64,000 nt of DNA from Lysobacterales bacterium 66-474 (GCA_001899805.1 MKWP01000015.1:124001-188000), one strand, 5' to 3'; positions 47,382 through 59,646 are shown, counted from the first letter of the stretch. The notes: generated from the sequence alone by a model not told the origin. A program made the numbers and translations.

Positions 47382-47960
47382 TCACAAGTCCTTGACGAGC
47401 CACTCGAAGCGCAAGTCATCGCGCCTGGGAATCCCGAAGCGCGGATCGCCATACGGAAAGGGACGGTACTCGCCCGTGCGGCGGTAGCCGCGTCGCTCAT
47501 ACCACGCGATCAGTTCCGCGCGCACGTCGATCACGGTCATGCGCATCGTGCGCGCATGCCAATCGTCGCGCGCGACGCGTTCGGCTTCCGCCAGCAGCGC
47601 GCGGCCGGTGCCGTTGCCTTGAGCTTCCGGCCGCACCGAAAACATCCCGAAATAGCCGTCACAAGCATCGCCGTCGACCAGGCGCTCGACCACGCAGCTT
47701 GCCAACAACCGATCCGCCTGTTCCGCGAGCAACAGCCGCACACGCGGATTCGCAACCAGCCCCGCGACCTCGCGCACGTCGGTGCGCTGGCCATCCAGGA
47801 AATCCGCCTCGGTCGTCCAGCCGGCGCGACTGGCCTCGCCGCGATACGCCGACTGCGTGAGGGCGACGATCGCTGCCACGTCCTCCGGCCCGGCAGCGCG
47901 GAAATGCAGCGAAGCAGACGCTGGAACCCTGGTCCCCGGTCCCCTGTCCCCGCTCTTCAT
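47382..47960 (-). CDS. GNAT-family N-acetyltransferase within the suf operon
   Basis: 192 residues from the ATG at 47960, which overlaps the sufS stop (ATGA), so it is translationally coupled to sufS. Acetyl-CoA loop: VRPEAQGNGTGRALLAEAE; C-terminal ELIAWYERRGYRRTGE is a standard GNAT signature. The substrate is unknown. Being locked to sufS suggests a role linked to cysteine desulfurase or cluster delivery, but this is inference. Confidence 0.88.
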   Translation of the reverse strand: MKSGDRGPGTRVPASASLHFRAAGPEDVAAIVALTQSAYRGEASRAGWTTEADFLDGQRTDVREVAGLVANPRVRLLLAEQADRLLASCVVERLVDGDACDGYFGMFSVRPEAQGNGTGRALLAEAERVARDDWHARTMRMTVIDVRAELIAWYERRGYRRTGEYRPFPYGDPRFGIPRRDDLRFEWLVKDL

Positions 47961-49162
47961 GCAAGCAGTTTCCGCACGCGGCCGATTGCATCGACGAACG
48001 CATCGATCTCGGCCTCGGTATTCCAGAATGCCAGCGACGCCCGGCACGTCGCGGCAACGCCGTAGAACTGCATCAGCGGATGCGCGCAGTGGTGGCCGGA
48101 ACGCACCGCCACGCCTTCCTGGTCCAGCAAGGTGGCGAGGTCATGTGCATGCACGCCGTCGACCAGGAACGAAACGACCGCGGCCTTGCCGGGCGCGCTG
48201 CCGAAGATGCGCATGCCGGGAATGGCTTGCAACCGTGGCGTCGCATACTCCAGCAGCTCGTGCTCGCGCGCCGCGACGTTGGCCATGCCGATGCCGGAAA
48301 GATAATCGATCGCCGCGACGAGTCCCGCGAACCCGGCTATGTTCGGCGTGCCGGCTTCGAACCGACGCGGCGAATCGGCGAACGTGGTGCCTTCGAACGA
48401 CACCGTCTTGATCATCTCGCCACCGCCGAAAAACGGCGGCATTGCCTCCAGCAATTCGCGCCGTGCCCACAGCGCGCCGGTGCCGGTCGGCCCGCACATC
48501 TTGTGCCCCGTCACGCAATAGAAATCGCAACCGATGGATTTCACGTCCAGCGGCAGATGCGGCGCCGCCTGCGAGCCGTCGACCAGCAGCGGGATGCCGC
48601 GCTTGCGGCATTCGCGCGCCAGCTCTTTCACCGGATTGACGGTGCCGAGCACGTTGGAGACATGCACCACGCCGGCGAACTTCACTTCCGGTGTCAGCGC
48701 CTCGATGAACTTGTCGACGATCAGCTCGCCCGCTTCGTTGATCGGCGCGACCTTCAGGTGCGCCCCGGTCGACTTGCAGATCAACTGCCACGGCACGATG
48801 TCGGCGTGGTGTTCCATCGCGGTGACCAGCACCGCGTCGCCGGGCTTCAGCCGCGGCAACAGATAGCTGTACGCCACGAGGTTGGTGGCCATCGTGGTGC
48901 CGGACGTCAGCACGATTTCGTCGCGATGGTTGGCGCCGATGAACGCCGCCAGCCTGGTGCGTGCCCCCTCGTACAGGGCGGTCGCCTCTTCCCCGAGTTG
49001 ATGGACCGCACGCGACACATTGGCGTTGTGTTCGCGGTAGAACGCATCCACCGCTTCGATCACTTGGCGCGGTTTCTGCGAGGTGTTGGCGCTGTCGAGG
49101 TACACCAGCGGCTTGCCGTGGACCTTGCGCTGGAGGATCGGGAAATCCTGGCGAATTTTCAT
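47957..49162 (-). CDS. sufS: cysteine desulfurase SufS
   Basis: 401 residues from the ATG at 49162; the frame continues upstream only through repeat DNA. PLP lysine in VTGHKMCGPTG and the sulfur-accepting cysteine in RSGHHCAHPLMQ, the group II (SufS/CsdA) signature. N-terminal VYLDSANTSQKP and HHADIVPWQ are typical. It takes sulfur from cysteine for the SufBCD scaffold. A 150-bp repeat separates it from sufD. No sufE gene is seen in the window, so its sulfur-transfer partner must lie elsewhere. Confidence 0.96.
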   Translation of the reverse strand: MKIRQDFPILQRKVHGKPLVYLDSANTSQKPRQVIEAVDAFYREHNANVSRAVHQLGEEATALYEGARTRLAAFIGANHRDEIVLTSGTTMATNLVAYSYLLPRLKPGDAVLVTAMEHHADIVPWQLICKSTGAHLKVAPINEAGELIVDKFIEALTPEVKFAGVVHVSNVLGTVNPVKELARECRKRGIPLLVDGSQAAPHLPLDVKSIGCDFYCVTGHKMCGPTGTGALWARRELLEAMPPFFGGGEMIKTVSFEGTTFADSPRRFEAGTPNIAGFAGLVAAIDYLSGIGMANVAAREHELLEYATPRLQAIPGMRIFGSAPGKAAVVSFLVDGVHAHDLATLLDQEGVAVRSGHHCAHPLMQFYGVAATCRASLAFWNTEAEIDAFVDAIGRVRKLLA

Positions 49163-49177
49163 CCATTCGATACGCTC

Positions 49178-49327
49178 CAACCCACCCCCATCCGCCCTGC
49201 GGGCACCCCCGATCAGAAGCGCTTCGGGGGCAGGCTCTTCCCCCGCACGCGGGGGAAGGGACGGCGATTGGCGCGCCGCCCGCTCGTCTCCCTCCCCCGC
49301 ACGCGGGGGAGGGTTGGGGTGGGGGAA
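49178..49327. repeat. composite hairpin repeat between sufD and sufS
   Basis: It contains CCCCATCCGCCCTGCGGGCAC (cf. 51514 and 61841 modules) and two perfect hairpins: CTTCCCCCGC-AC-GCGGGGGAAG (49237-49258) and CCCTCCCCCGC-AC-GCGGGGGAGGG (49290-49313), then GGTTGGGGTGGGGG. As an intra-operon element it could modulate relative expression of sufS. Confidence 0.75.
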
Positions 49328-49344
49328 AGTCTTGCTTTGGGCGC

Positions 49345-50664
49345 TCATGCCATGGACTCCGGCAACTGGGCAGCAAGCAACGCTCCGCAATGTTCGCGCA
49401 ACGCCGGGGGTTCGATACCATCCAGCGTTACTGCACAGAACGCGCGTACCAGCAACCTGCGCGCCATATCCAGCGGAATGCCGCGCGAACGCAGGTAGAA
49501 CAGCACGTTTTCGTCGAGCTGGCCGACGGTGGCGCCGTGATTGGCCTTGACCTCGTCCGCGTAGATTTCCAGCGCGGGACGGGTGTCGATCTCGGCGTCC
49601 GGTGAAAGCAGGAGATTCTTGTTGTAGAAGCCACCCTCCGCGCCATCCGCACCCGGCTGCATCATGATGCGGCCGTGCACCACGCCACGCCCGCGGCCAT
49701 CGGCCACGCCGCGCCACAGCGAGTCGCTCACGGTGTCACGGCCACGGTGCGTCACCAGTATTTCGGTATCGGCATGCTGGCGACCGTGCAACACGAACGC
49801 TCCGCGACTGCTGAACCTCGCACGGGCACCGGCGAGATCCACGCGCACCTCGTGGCGCGCCAGCTTGCCGCCCAGTTCCAGCGCATGGAAATCGAGGGTT
49901 GCAGCGTCGCCCAGCCTGCAATCGCAGCGACGCAACAGGATGGCTTCGGTACCCGCAGTCTGCACGACGGTCCAGCCCAGCCGCGCCTCGTCACGCAGGT
50001 TGATGTCGCGCACCAGGTTCGCCAGGTGCCCAGCTCCGGATTCTCCGACGTGGTGCTCGACGATGTCGAGGCTGGCGTCCTCGCCCAACTCGATCAGGCT
50101 GCGCAAATGCCATGCCGCTTCGCGTTCACCGGCAAGTCCGACGTGCACGATGTGCAACGGCGCCGCGACCTTGGTTCCGGCCTCGACGCGCAGGATCACG
50201 CCTTCCGTCGCCAGGGCGCGATTCAACAGCGTGAAGCCATCATCTTCGCTGTCTTGCGCGCCGAGCAGGAAACGCAACGGCTCCGGCTGCTCGCGCAGCG
50301 CCTGCGAGAGCGGTTGCAGCCTTGCACCCTCGGGCAACCGGTCCGACGTTGAAAGATCAGGGCGGAACACGCCGTTCACGAACACCACGCGCACGGCATC
50401 CCCGGCGACCGCCGGCAGCATCGACGGCGGAACCATCCGCATCGCAGCTTCGGCGTCATGGGCCGCGAATCGACGTTGCGAAAGCGCACGCAGCGTGGTG
50501 TATTTCCACAACTCGTTGCGCACTTCCGGCAGGCCACGCTGCACGAATGCCTGCAGGGCCGTCGCGCGTGCGCTATCCAACCACGCCAACCCGCTGCCCG
50601 GCAGCCGCGGCGCCAACGCGGCGTCCTGCATCGACTCCACGAATGGCGTCAGTGCGGCATTCAT
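49345..50664 (-). CDS. sufD: Fe-S cluster assembly protein SufD
   Basis: 439 residues. SufB/SufD beta-helix core: RNELWKYTTLRAL (N-terminal), SLDIVEHHVG, and the C-terminal HGATVGQLDENVLFYLRSRGI. It pairs with SufB and SufC to form the scaffold complex. Its ATG overlaps the sufC stop (50661-50664). Confidence 0.95.
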   Translation of the reverse strand: MNAALTPFVESMQDAALAPRLPGSGLAWLDSARATALQAFVQRGLPEVRNELWKYTTLRALSQRRFAAHDAEAAMRMVPPSMLPAVAGDAVRVVFVNGVFRPDLSTSDRLPEGARLQPLSQALREQPEPLRFLLGAQDSEDDGFTLLNRALATEGVILRVEAGTKVAAPLHIVHVGLAGEREAAWHLRSLIELGEDASLDIVEHHVGESGAGHLANLVRDINLRDEARLGWTVVQTAGTEAILLRRCDCRLGDAATLDFHALELGGKLARHEVRVDLAGARARFSSRGAFVLHGRQHADTEILVTHRGRDTVSDSLWRGVADGRGRGVVHGRIMMQPGADGAEGGFYNKNLLLSPDAEIDTRPALEIYADEVKANHGATVGQLDENVLFYLRSRGIPLDMARRLLVRAFCAVTLDGIEPPALREHCGALLAAQLPESMA

Positions 50665-51425
50665 GCGCGCGCCTCCGCGGGTGCGCGCTCACGCACCCAC
50701 GCGTAGCCATGCGCTTCCAGTTCGCGCGCGAGCTGCGCATCGCCGCTTTCGACGATGCGGCCGTCGGCCAACACGTGCACGAAGTCCGGCACGATGTAAT
50801 CCAGCAAGCGCTGGTAATGCGTGATCACGAGGAACGCGCGTTCGGGCGAGCGCAACGAATTCACGCCCGCTGCCACCTGCTTCAAAGCATCGATGTCGAG
50901 TCCGGAATCGGTTTCGTCGAGGATCGCGAGGCGCGGTTCCAGCAATGCCATCTGGAACACCTCGTTGCGCTTCTTCTCGCCGCCGCTGAAGCCTTCGTTG
51001 ACCGCGCGGTTCAGGAGTTCGGGCGTCATGCCCATTTCCCTGACCTTTTCGCGCACCAGTTTCAGGAACTGCATCGAATCGAGTTCGCTCCCGCCACGCG
51101 CCTTGCGCTGCGCGTTCAACGCCGCGCGCAGGAAATAGGTATTGTTGACGCCCGGGATCTCGACCGGGTACTGGAACGCAAGGAACACGCCCGCCGCCGC
51201 GCGCGCTTCCGGTTCCATCTCCAGCAGATTCCTGCCGTCGAACGTGACCGTGCCCTGGGTCGCTTCGTAGCCGGGGCGGCCCGCCAGCACGTTGCCCAGC
51301 GTGGATTTGCCCGCGCCGTTGGGACCCATGATGGCATGCACCTCGCCGGCCTTCGCCTCCAGCGAAAGCCCCTTCAGGATTTCCTTGCCGGCGACGCGGA
51401 CGTGGAGGTTTTCGATCTTCAGCAT
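50661..51425 (-). CDS. sufC: Fe-S assembly ATPase SufC
   Basis: 254 residues. Walker A GPNGAGKST, Q-loop FLAFQYPVEIPG, signature FSGGEKKRNE, Walker B LAILDETDSGLD and the switch histidine in VITHYQRL. ABC-type ATPase that drives SufBD. It is separated from sufB by a 163-bp gap carrying a dispersed repeat. Confidence 0.97.
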   Translation of the reverse strand: MLKIENLHVRVAGKEILKGLSLEAKAGEVHAIMGPNGAGKSTLGNVLAGRPGYEATQGTVTFDGRNLLEMEPEARAAAGVFLAFQYPVEIPGVNNTYFLRAALNAQRKARGGSELDSMQFLKLVREKVREMGMTPELLNRAVNEGFSGGEKKRNEVFQMALLEPRLAILDETDSGLDIDALKQVAAGVNSLRSPERAFLVITHYQRLLDYIVPDFVHVLADGRIVESGDAQLARELEAHGYAWVRERAPAEARA

Positions 51426-51448
51426 TTCGTTTCCTTCGCTTTGAGCCC

Positions 51449-51588
51449 CTCTCCCATCGGGAGAAGGGTTGGGGTGAGGGTTCGATCCTGCGCGATGCGC
51501 GGCGACGAACCCGTACCCTCATCCGCCCTTCGGGCACCACGGAGCTCTTGGCCACGGATGGCGGCTTTCCCGGAGGGAGAAGGAAAAA
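51449..51588. repeat. composite dispersed repeat between sufB and sufC
   Basis: Left part: hairpin CCCCTCTCCC-ATC-GGGAGAAGGG followed by TTGGGGTGAGGG, spacer, then ACCCTCATCCGCCC; the mirrored layout is like 3814-3927. Right part: the shared module 51514-51564, whose CCACGGAGCTCTTGGCCA and CCGCCCTTCGGGC sequences recur inside ileS at 61841-61890. It ends CCCGGAGGGAG close to the sufB stop. Confidence 0.85.
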
Positions 51589-53028
<1,440 letters not shown>

Positions 53029-53038
53029 ACGTTTCTCC

Positions 53039-53470
53039 CTACACTCGCGCGCCGTGCGTGCGCACGGGCTGGCGCCGCAACATGTCGGCCAGGCTGACCC
53101 CGCGCAGCGCGTTGTCGATCGCGGCACCGACACCCTGCCAGTCACGCGCCACCGAGCAATACGATTGGCGCTCGCAACCGGCATGGCCGACGCTGCATTC
53201 GGTCAAGCCGATCGGGCCATCCAGCGCTTCCACGATTTCCGCCAGCGAAATGTCCTGCGCGGATTTCGCGAGGCGGTAGCCGCCGGTCGCGCCGCGGAAC
53301 GATTCGACCAGGCCGGCGCGCGCGAGCTGCTTCAGCAGCTTGCTGACCGTCGGCGCCTCCAGGCGCGTTTCCTCGCCTACCTGCGCCGCCGGCAATACCT
53401 CGCCCGGATGGCGTGCGAGGCAGGCCATCACCACGGAAGCGTAATCGGCTAGGCGGCTGACGCGGATCAT
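53039..53470 (-). CDS. Rrf2-family Fe-S-sensing regulator of the suf operon
   Basis: 143 residues from the ATG at 53470; four codons earlier another ATG is possible. Winged helix-turn-helix with [16 protein letters not shown] and the wing [10 protein letters not shown], then three cysteines ([16 protein letters not shown]) that can bind a [2Fe-2S] cluster, as in IscR/SufR. As first gene of the operon it likely represses suf when clusters are plentiful. Confidence 0.93.
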   Translation of the reverse strand: MIRVSRLADYASVVMACLARHPGEVLPAAQVGEETRLEAPTVSKLLKQLARAGLVESFRGATGGYRLAKSAQDISLAEIVEALDGPIGLTECSVGHAGCERQSYCSVARDWQGVGAAIDNALRGVSLADMLRRQPVRTHGARV

Positions 53471-53574
53471 CCAGGGCGGCAATCTTCAATACGGACCGAT
53501 ATGGTACTGATTCCCGGGATTCGCCGCAAGGAAACCGCAGCGCATCGTCATGGACCCTTCACGCAACGCGAAAA

Positions 53575-53603
53575 CGAAACGGGCGCCCGAGGCGCCCGTT
53601 TCG
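53575..53603 (-). terminator. Rho-independent terminator after rplI
   Basis: Perfect 13-bp stem CGAAACGGGCGCC / GGCGCCCGTTTCG around a 3-base loop. On the minus strand it is followed by TTTT, 32 bases after the rplI stop. The lack of a matching U-run on the plus strand points to minus-strand use. Confidence 0.88.
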
Positions 53604-53635
53604 ATTTCCGCAATGGCGACAGCGTGCGCCGGATA

Positions 53636-54085
53636 TCAAGCTCCCGCGGTGACGTGCACCTTCACCGGCACCTTCACGTCGGCGTGCAGCGACACTTCGA
53701 CGTCGTAGTCGCCGACGTTGTGGATCGCGCCTTCCGGCATGATCACTTCGCTCTTCTCCAGCGCGATGCCCTGCGCGGTGAAGGCTTCGGCGATGTCGCG
53801 CGGGCCGACCGAGCCGAACAGCTTGCCCTCGGGGCTGGCGTTGGCGGTGATGGTGGCCTCGGCGTTCTCGAACTTCGCACCGCGCGTCTGCGCGTCAACC
53901 AGCAGCTTGTCGGCCTTGGCCTGGTATTCGGCGCGCTTCGCCTCGAAGGCTTCGAGGTTGGCTTTGCTGGCCGCCACGGCCTTGCCCTGCGGCACCAGGT
54001 AATTGCGGCCATAGCCCGGCTTCACGCGGACCTTGTCGCCGAGCGCGCCGAGGTTCTTCACTTTTTCAAGCAGGATGACTTCCAT
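53636..54085 (-). CDS. rplI: 50S ribosomal protein L9
   Basis: 149 residues. [36 protein letters not shown]-type N-domain and a C-domain ending [13 protein letters not shown]. Standard length. Last gene of rpsF-rpsR-rplI. Confidence 0.98.
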   Translation of the reverse strand: MEVILLEKVKNLGALGDKVRVKPGYGRNYLVPQGKAVAASKANLEAFEAKRAEYQAKADKLLVDAQTRGAKFENAEATITANASPEGKLFGSVGPRDIAEAFTAQGIALEKSEVIMPEGAIHNVGDYDVEVSLHADVKVPVKVHVTAGA

Positions 54086-54173
54086 GGGATTCTCCGATTC
54101 GTTAGCGCCGGGTCACGACGCAGCCAATGGACGGGTGTCCGAAGGGTTGTTGATTCAAGGAATCGCCACCAAG

Positions 54174-54287
54174 CGTCGCGAGCGAAGGCAGATTGCGGGA
54201 CGCCGGAGCGGAGCAAGCGGAGCGTACACGTCAGTACGTGAGCATTGCGAGCACCGCCGGCACGCAAGCTGCCGAGCGCAGCAGCTT
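54174..54287 (+). repeat. dispersed repeat family E, copy 2 (inside the rpsF-rpsR-rplI operon)
   Basis: About 114 bp, highly similar to 41024-41133. Starts GCGTCGCGAGCGAAGGCAGA, central hairpin CACGT-CAGT-ACGTG, ends CACGCAAGCTGCCGAGCGCA. It separates rpsR from rplI, genes usually only a few tens of bases apart. Confidence 0.88.
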
Positions 54288-54298
54288 GGTGTCGATTC

Positions 54299-54529
54299 CT
54301 ACACGAAATGGTTGTCGCTATAGGGCAACAACGCCAGGAACCGCGCCCGCTGCACGGCAGTGGTCAACTGGCGCTGATAGCGCGCCTTGGTGCCGGTGAT
54401 GCGGCTGGGAACGATCTTGCCTGTTTCGGTGACGTACTGCTTCAGCGTCGCGAGATCCTTGTAATCGATGTGCTCGATGCCCTCGGCGCTGAAACGGCAG
54501 AATTTGCGGCGGCGGAAAAACTTGGACAT
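54299..54529 (-). CDS. rpsR: 30S ribosomal protein S18
   Basis: 76 residues from the ATG at 54529, the exact family length ([17 protein letters not shown] start). The frame opens earlier but overlaps rpsF. Binds S6 in the small subunit. Preceded by rpsF. Confidence 0.97.
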   Translation of the reverse strand: MSKFFRRRKFCRFSAEGIEHIDYKDLATLKQYVTETGKIVPSRITGTKARYQRQLTTAVQRARFLALLPYSDNHFV

Positions 54530-54570
54530 GTTCGAGTCTCCGGTCTTCTTGCGGGTCGTCGGGCGAGGCA

Positions 54571-54963
54571 TCACGCGGCCTCGCTGCGATCGTCGCGATC
54601 GTCATCGAGATCTTCATCGCGGCGGCGGGACGGCTTTTCGTCCTTGCCGGCCTTCATGATCAGGGACGGCTCGGTTTCAACCCCGTGCCATTGCATGATC
54701 AGGTGGCGCAGCACCGCATCGTTGAAACGGAAGCCAGCCTTCAGCTCGTCGATCGCCTTGGGGCCGCACTCGATGTTGAGCAGCGCGTAGTGGGCCTTGG
54801 CCAGGTGCTGGATCGGATACGCGAGCGGGCGGCGGCCCCAGTCCTCGACGCGATGGACCTTGCCGCCTTCGGCCTCGACGAGCGCCTTGTAGCGCTCGAG
54901 CATGCCGGGCACCTGCTCGCTCTGGTCCGGATGGACCAGGAACACGACTTCATAGTGACGCAT
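54571..54963 (-). CDS. rpsF: 30S ribosomal protein S6
   Basis: 130 residues from the ATG at 54963 (TGAGGAAACCACA upstream). [19 protein letters not shown] start and [13 protein letters not shown] core. The C-terminal tail is long, basic and acidic ([14 protein letters not shown]), as in proteobacteria whose S6 is modified by RimK. First gene of the operon. Confidence 0.97.
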   Translation of the reverse strand: MRHYEVVFLVHPDQSEQVPGMLERYKALVEAEGGKVHRVEDWGRRPLAYPIQHLAKAHYALLNIECGPKAIDELKAGFRFNDAVLRHLIMQWHGVETEPSLIMKAGKDEKPSRRRDEDLDDDRDDRSEAA

Positions 54964-55095
54964 TGTGGTTTCCTCATGGGTGTCGCCAGGGCGAAAGCGC
55001 CATGGCGGGGCAGCCCCCCGATCCTTAAATCCGGCGGTGGGGCGAGGGCCTGCCCGGCCACAGCGGCCGCGCAGGACCGCGAATTGTAAAGGCAA

Positions 55096-55842
55096 TCAGG
55101 GTTTTGGCGCAACGGGGGCCGAACCGGACATGGGTCTCGCCGCAAGCGGTGGATGAAGGCTGGCGATGGCGTTGACCGGCACCACCAGTGGCCGACGTTG
55201 CCCGTGGTCGTACAGGAACACGTAGTTCGAGACGGCGCCCAGATAACTCCAGGTCGGCGCCTCGTCGGCGGCGGCGCCGTTCAACCGCACCGTCACCGCG
55301 GCCACGCCGCCACGCTGCACTACGGCCACCCGATGTCTTGCATAGAGGCCGACGAAGATCCAGCCGTAAATGAAAATGACCAGCAGATAGGCGAAATGCA
55401 TGGTCCACAGGTTGTCGAGGTACCATTCGAGATAACGCAGGTGCAGCGCCTGCCATCTCCGCAACCGCGGCAAGGCCCGCAACCGGTCGCGGCGCACGGC
55501 ATCGCGGCGGTGGTACCACGTGCTCACGACATCCATCAGCCAGCACAATGGAAGCGTCGCCACCACCAGCGCGATCGCCACCGGCTGCTGCAGCCCGGCC
55601 ACCAGGTAATCGCCGATCTGCGCCAGGCTCAGGACCGGGATGCCGAAACCCTTCTGGTAAAAGGCATAGTCGTAGTAGATGCCGGCGAGCGACGCCATCA
55701 GGTAGGCCAGTGTCAGCGCCAACGCAGGGTCGCGGCGCAACGTATCGAGCACGTGCGGCAACACGAGGGCCAGCGCGGAGTGCCGGTCCGGTTGGCGGGT
55801 TGCGGTATCGCTGGATTTCGCGGCGTCCCCGGCGTCGCCCAT
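55096..55842 (-). CDS. hypothetical membrane protein
   Basis: 248 residues, not recognised. About four hydrophobic helices (near residues 40-57, 78-105, 148-172) with a basic loop of Arg/Leu repeats between the second and third. The C-terminal third is soluble, with a short beta-like region ([18 protein letters not shown], then [17 protein letters not shown]). It lies just downstream of the A-type Fe-S carrier gene (6 bases) and may be co-transcribed. No function can be offered. Confidence 0.75.
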   Translation of the reverse strand: MGDAGDAAKSSDTATRQPDRHSALALVLPHVLDTLRRDPALALTLAYLMASLAGIYYDYAFYQKGFGIPVLSLAQIGDYLVAGLQQPVAIALVVATLPLCWLMDVVSTWYHRRDAVRRDRLRALPRLRRWQALHLRYLEWYLDNLWTMHFAYLLVIFIYGWIFVGLYARHRVAVVQRGGVAAVTVRLNGAAADEAPTWSYLGAVSNYVFLYDHGQRRPLVVPVNAIASLHPPLAARPMSGSAPVAPKP

Positions 55843-55848
55843 GACCGG

Positions 55849-56187
55849 TCAGCCGGTGCGTGCGTCGACGGTGAAACTTTCCCCGCAACCGCACTCGCCG
55901 GTGGCATTGGGGTTGTGGAACACGAACGCGGCGTTCATGCCTTCGCGGGCGTAGTCGATGCGGGTGCCGTCCAGGAACGGCAACGCCTTGGCCTCCACCA
56001 CCAGCTTGACGCCGTCCAGGTCGAACACCTTGTCCCCGCCGGTCACGTCCTTGGCGAGATCCACCGTGTAGCCGAACCCGGAGCAGCCGGTGCGCTTGAT
56101 GCCGAAACGCACGCCGGGCGCGGCCGGATTCCTTGCAAGGAAATCGCGCATGCGCGCGGAGGCGGCGGGAGTGAGTTCAATGGCCAT
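55849..56187 (-). CDS. A-type iron-sulfur carrier (IscA/SufA/ErpA family)
   Basis: 112 residues from the ATG at 56187. Conserved cysteines in [10 protein letters not shown] and GECGCGES. It carries Fe-S clusters from the scaffold to apo-proteins. It sits outside the suf operon and divergent from asnS (87-bp gap). Which of the A-type paralogues it is cannot be told from sequence alone. Confidence 0.93.
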   Translation of the reverse strand: MAIELTPAASARMRDFLARNPAAPGVRFGIKRTGCSGFGYTVDLAKDVTGGDKVFDLDGVKLVVEAKALPFLDGTRIDYAREGMNAAFVFHNPNATGECGCGESFTVDARTG

Positions 56188-56274
56188 GATCAATATCGGT
56201 CGTCCCGGATGCTGCGTTATTATCGCGCGTTCGCGTGGGTTCAAGATGACATCGAAGGGACGGGGTTTCAAGCC

Positions 56275-57675
<1,401 letters not shown>

Positions 57676-57872
57676 CAGGATGCCGGGAAAGTGCCTTCCT
57701 GCGCTTTCCGCACACGCTGCCGGACACGCGCCGCGAACCGTGAACGACATCATGCAAAACCGGGATTTGTCGGCCCGAGCCACGACTTCCGGGCCACGAA
57801 ATCGCCAGAATGCGAAGCTACACTCCGAGCCCTGCCCGCCTGGTCCTGCCTGCCGCCCATCCAGCGTTCACC

Positions 57873-58667
57873 GTGCGCCGCCTCTTCCGCATCACAACAT
57901 CGTTGCTGGCGATCGCAAGCCTCGCCGGTTGCTCGCACGCCATCAGGATTCCGCTCCCGGAATTCGACAACACACCGCCGCCCTCGCGCGAAGCGGCGAT
58001 GCAGCGGCTGAAGGACGCCACGCCGTGCTGCCACGCATGGGTCGACCTCCCGTTCCACGACGCCCTGCCCGACCAGCCGCGCGAGTTCACCATCGACAAG
58101 TTCAGCCCGGTCGCCGACATCGAGGGGGAACGCACGCACTTCCTCACTTTCGTGTTGCCCAGGTTCAAGAAACCTTACCGGGTGGTGTTCCAGACCCAGC
58201 CGAGTGCGCGCCACCTCGGCAACAGTTTCCTGTTCGCACCGACCGCCACCGTGCTGAACGCCGACTACAAACCGCTGTCCAGCACCGATGTCCCGCTGTG
58301 CGTCTACATCAGCTGGCGGCCCAGCATGTCGGGCAGTTTCGGCGCGATCGAAATCAAGGACCCCAATGCGCAATACCTCGTGGTCACGACCTCGAAGGCG
58401 CAGCTGGACGCGACCACCTACTGGGCGCAGTCGCCGACCAGTTTCAGCAACGTCAACGTGCCGTCCGCGTCGGCATTCGCGAGCATCAAGTCGGACGCGC
58501 CCGTCACCAGCGGCAGTTTCAACGTCCCCCACAGCCCGGAAGGCGCGCTGTACCTGGGCGAGATGACGCCCGCCTACGCCAACGCGGTGGACAACGGCTT
58601 GTGCGCGAAACCCAAGGCAGGTGCCGGATTGTTGCCCGAACTGCGCCACGCGTTGCACAATCGATAG
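57873..58667 (+). CDS. predicted lipoprotein, weakly MalM-like
   Basis: 264 residues from a GTG at 57873, which places a standard lipoprotein signal ending LAGC directly; the longer ATG start (57810) would put 21 residues before it. The rest is a beta-rich periplasmic domain with PVADIEGERTHFLTFVLPRF, which faintly recalls MalM-type proteins. No maltose genes are nearby, so the link is uncertain. It lies between asnS and an SDR gene. Confidence 0.65.
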   Translation: MRRLFRITTSLLAIASLAGCSHAIRIPLPEFDNTPPPSREAAMQRLKDATPCCHAWVDLPFHDALPDQPREFTIDKFSPVADIEGERTHFLTFVLPRFKKPYRVVFQTQPSARHLGNSFLFAPTATVLNADYKPLSSTDVPLCVYISWRPSMSGSFGAIEIKDPNAQYLVVTTSKAQLDATTYWAQSPTSFSNVNVPSASAFASIKSDAPVTSGSFNVPHSPEGALYLGEMTPAYANAVDNGLCAKPKAGAGLLPELRHALHNR

Positions 58668-58836
58668 AAACCCCGAACAACCTGCTGCGCTGTTGTCCAC
58701 ATCCTTGCGACCAATCCCGCGGCCGCTGGAGCCTGTCCCGGAGGTGATCCGGGGGCGTTCCGCAACGGATCCTGCCGGATTGGTCGCGACGGTTCGGGTT
58801 TCTGGTTTTTTGTCGAGTCCTTGCGCGGAGAACGAT

Positions 58837-59625
58837 ATGGACCTTGATCTGACCGGCCGCCATGCGCTGGTGTGCGGCGCTTCGCAGGGCATAGGCCGCG
58901 CGTGCGCGGTGGAGCTGGCGAACCTCGGCGCGAACGTGACCGCGCTGGCGCGTCGCGAGGACATGTTGCAACGACTCGTCGCGGAGCTGCCACGCGTCCA
59001 CCCCGCGCAAACGCACGCCTTCATCGTCGCCGATTCCGGCGACACCGATGGCCTGCGCGTCGCCGTGGATCGGCTGGCCGCCACGCGGCCCGTGCACATC
59101 CTGGTCAACAACTCCGGCGGCCCGCCGCCCGGTCCCGTGCACGGCGCCGAAGTCGCGGCCTTCCTCGATGCCTACCGGAAGCACCTGATCGCCAACCACG
59201 TGCGCGCGGAGATCGTCATCCCGGGCATGCAGGCCGCGGGTTACGGGCGCATCGTCAACATCATTTCGACCTCGGTGAAGGAACCGATCGCCGGCCTCGG
59301 CGTGTCCAATACCACGCGCTGGGCGGTGGCGAGCTGGGCCAAAACCCTTGCGACCGAACTCGCGCCGTTCGGCATCACCGTCAACAACGTGTTGCCGGGC
59401 TCGACGAAAACGCCGCGCATCGAACACCTCGTCCAGGTGAATGCGCAGAAATCCGGAACCTCCGTCGAAGCCGCGCAACAAGCGATGGAAGGCGACATTC
59501 CGATGCGCCGTTTCGCCGACCCGTCGGAAATCGCCGCCGCCGTCGCGTTCCTGGCCTCGCCCGCCGCCGGTTACATCAGCGGCATCAACCTGCCGGTGGA
59601 TGGCGGACGCACGCGGTCGCTGTAG
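58837..59625 (+). CDS. SDR-family oxidoreductase with atypical active site
   Basis: 262 residues. Cofactor loop GASQGIG and NNSGG motif are standard, as is the C-terminal SPAAGYISGINLPVDGG. The catalytic YxxxK is not found at its place; the segment reads ISTSVKEPIAGLGVSNTTRW, so Tyr is replaced, as in a known divergent SDR branch. The ATG at 58837 follows GCGGAGAACG. The last 15 codons are repeated downstream at 59731-59775. Confidence 0.85.
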   Translation: MDLDLTGRHALVCGASQGIGRACAVELANLGANVTALARREDMLQRLVAELPRVHPAQTHAFIVADSGDTDGLRVAVDRLAATRPVHILVNNSGGPPPGPVHGAEVAAFLDAYRKHLIANHVRAEIVIPGMQAAGYGRIVNIISTSVKEPIAGLGVSNTTRWAVASWAKTLATELAPFGITVNNVLPGSTKTPRIEHLVQVNAQKSGTSVEAAQQAMEGDIPMRRFADPSEIAAAVAFLASPAAGYISGINLPVDGGRTRSL

Positions 59626-59646
59626 CAGCAGAGCCTCGGCAAAACG

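Noticed and set aside
46732-47403. 223-codon open frame on the minus strand across the repeat block
   Set aside because: It overlaps the Rieske gene start, runs through several palindromes, has no ribosome-binding site and shows Arg/Pro-rich shadow-type composition.
49237-49313. CRISPR-like repeats in the sufD-sufS gap
   Set aside because: Only two hairpins of differing flank, no regular spacers and no cas genes.
49163-49717. N-terminal extension of sufS through the sufD gene
   Set aside because: The extension is encoded by repeat DNA and by the wrong frame of sufD; the SufS family starts at the ATG at 49162.
55153-56274. Long N-terminal extension of asnS
   Set aside because: It is antisense to two minus-strand genes and lacks any AsnRS similarity.
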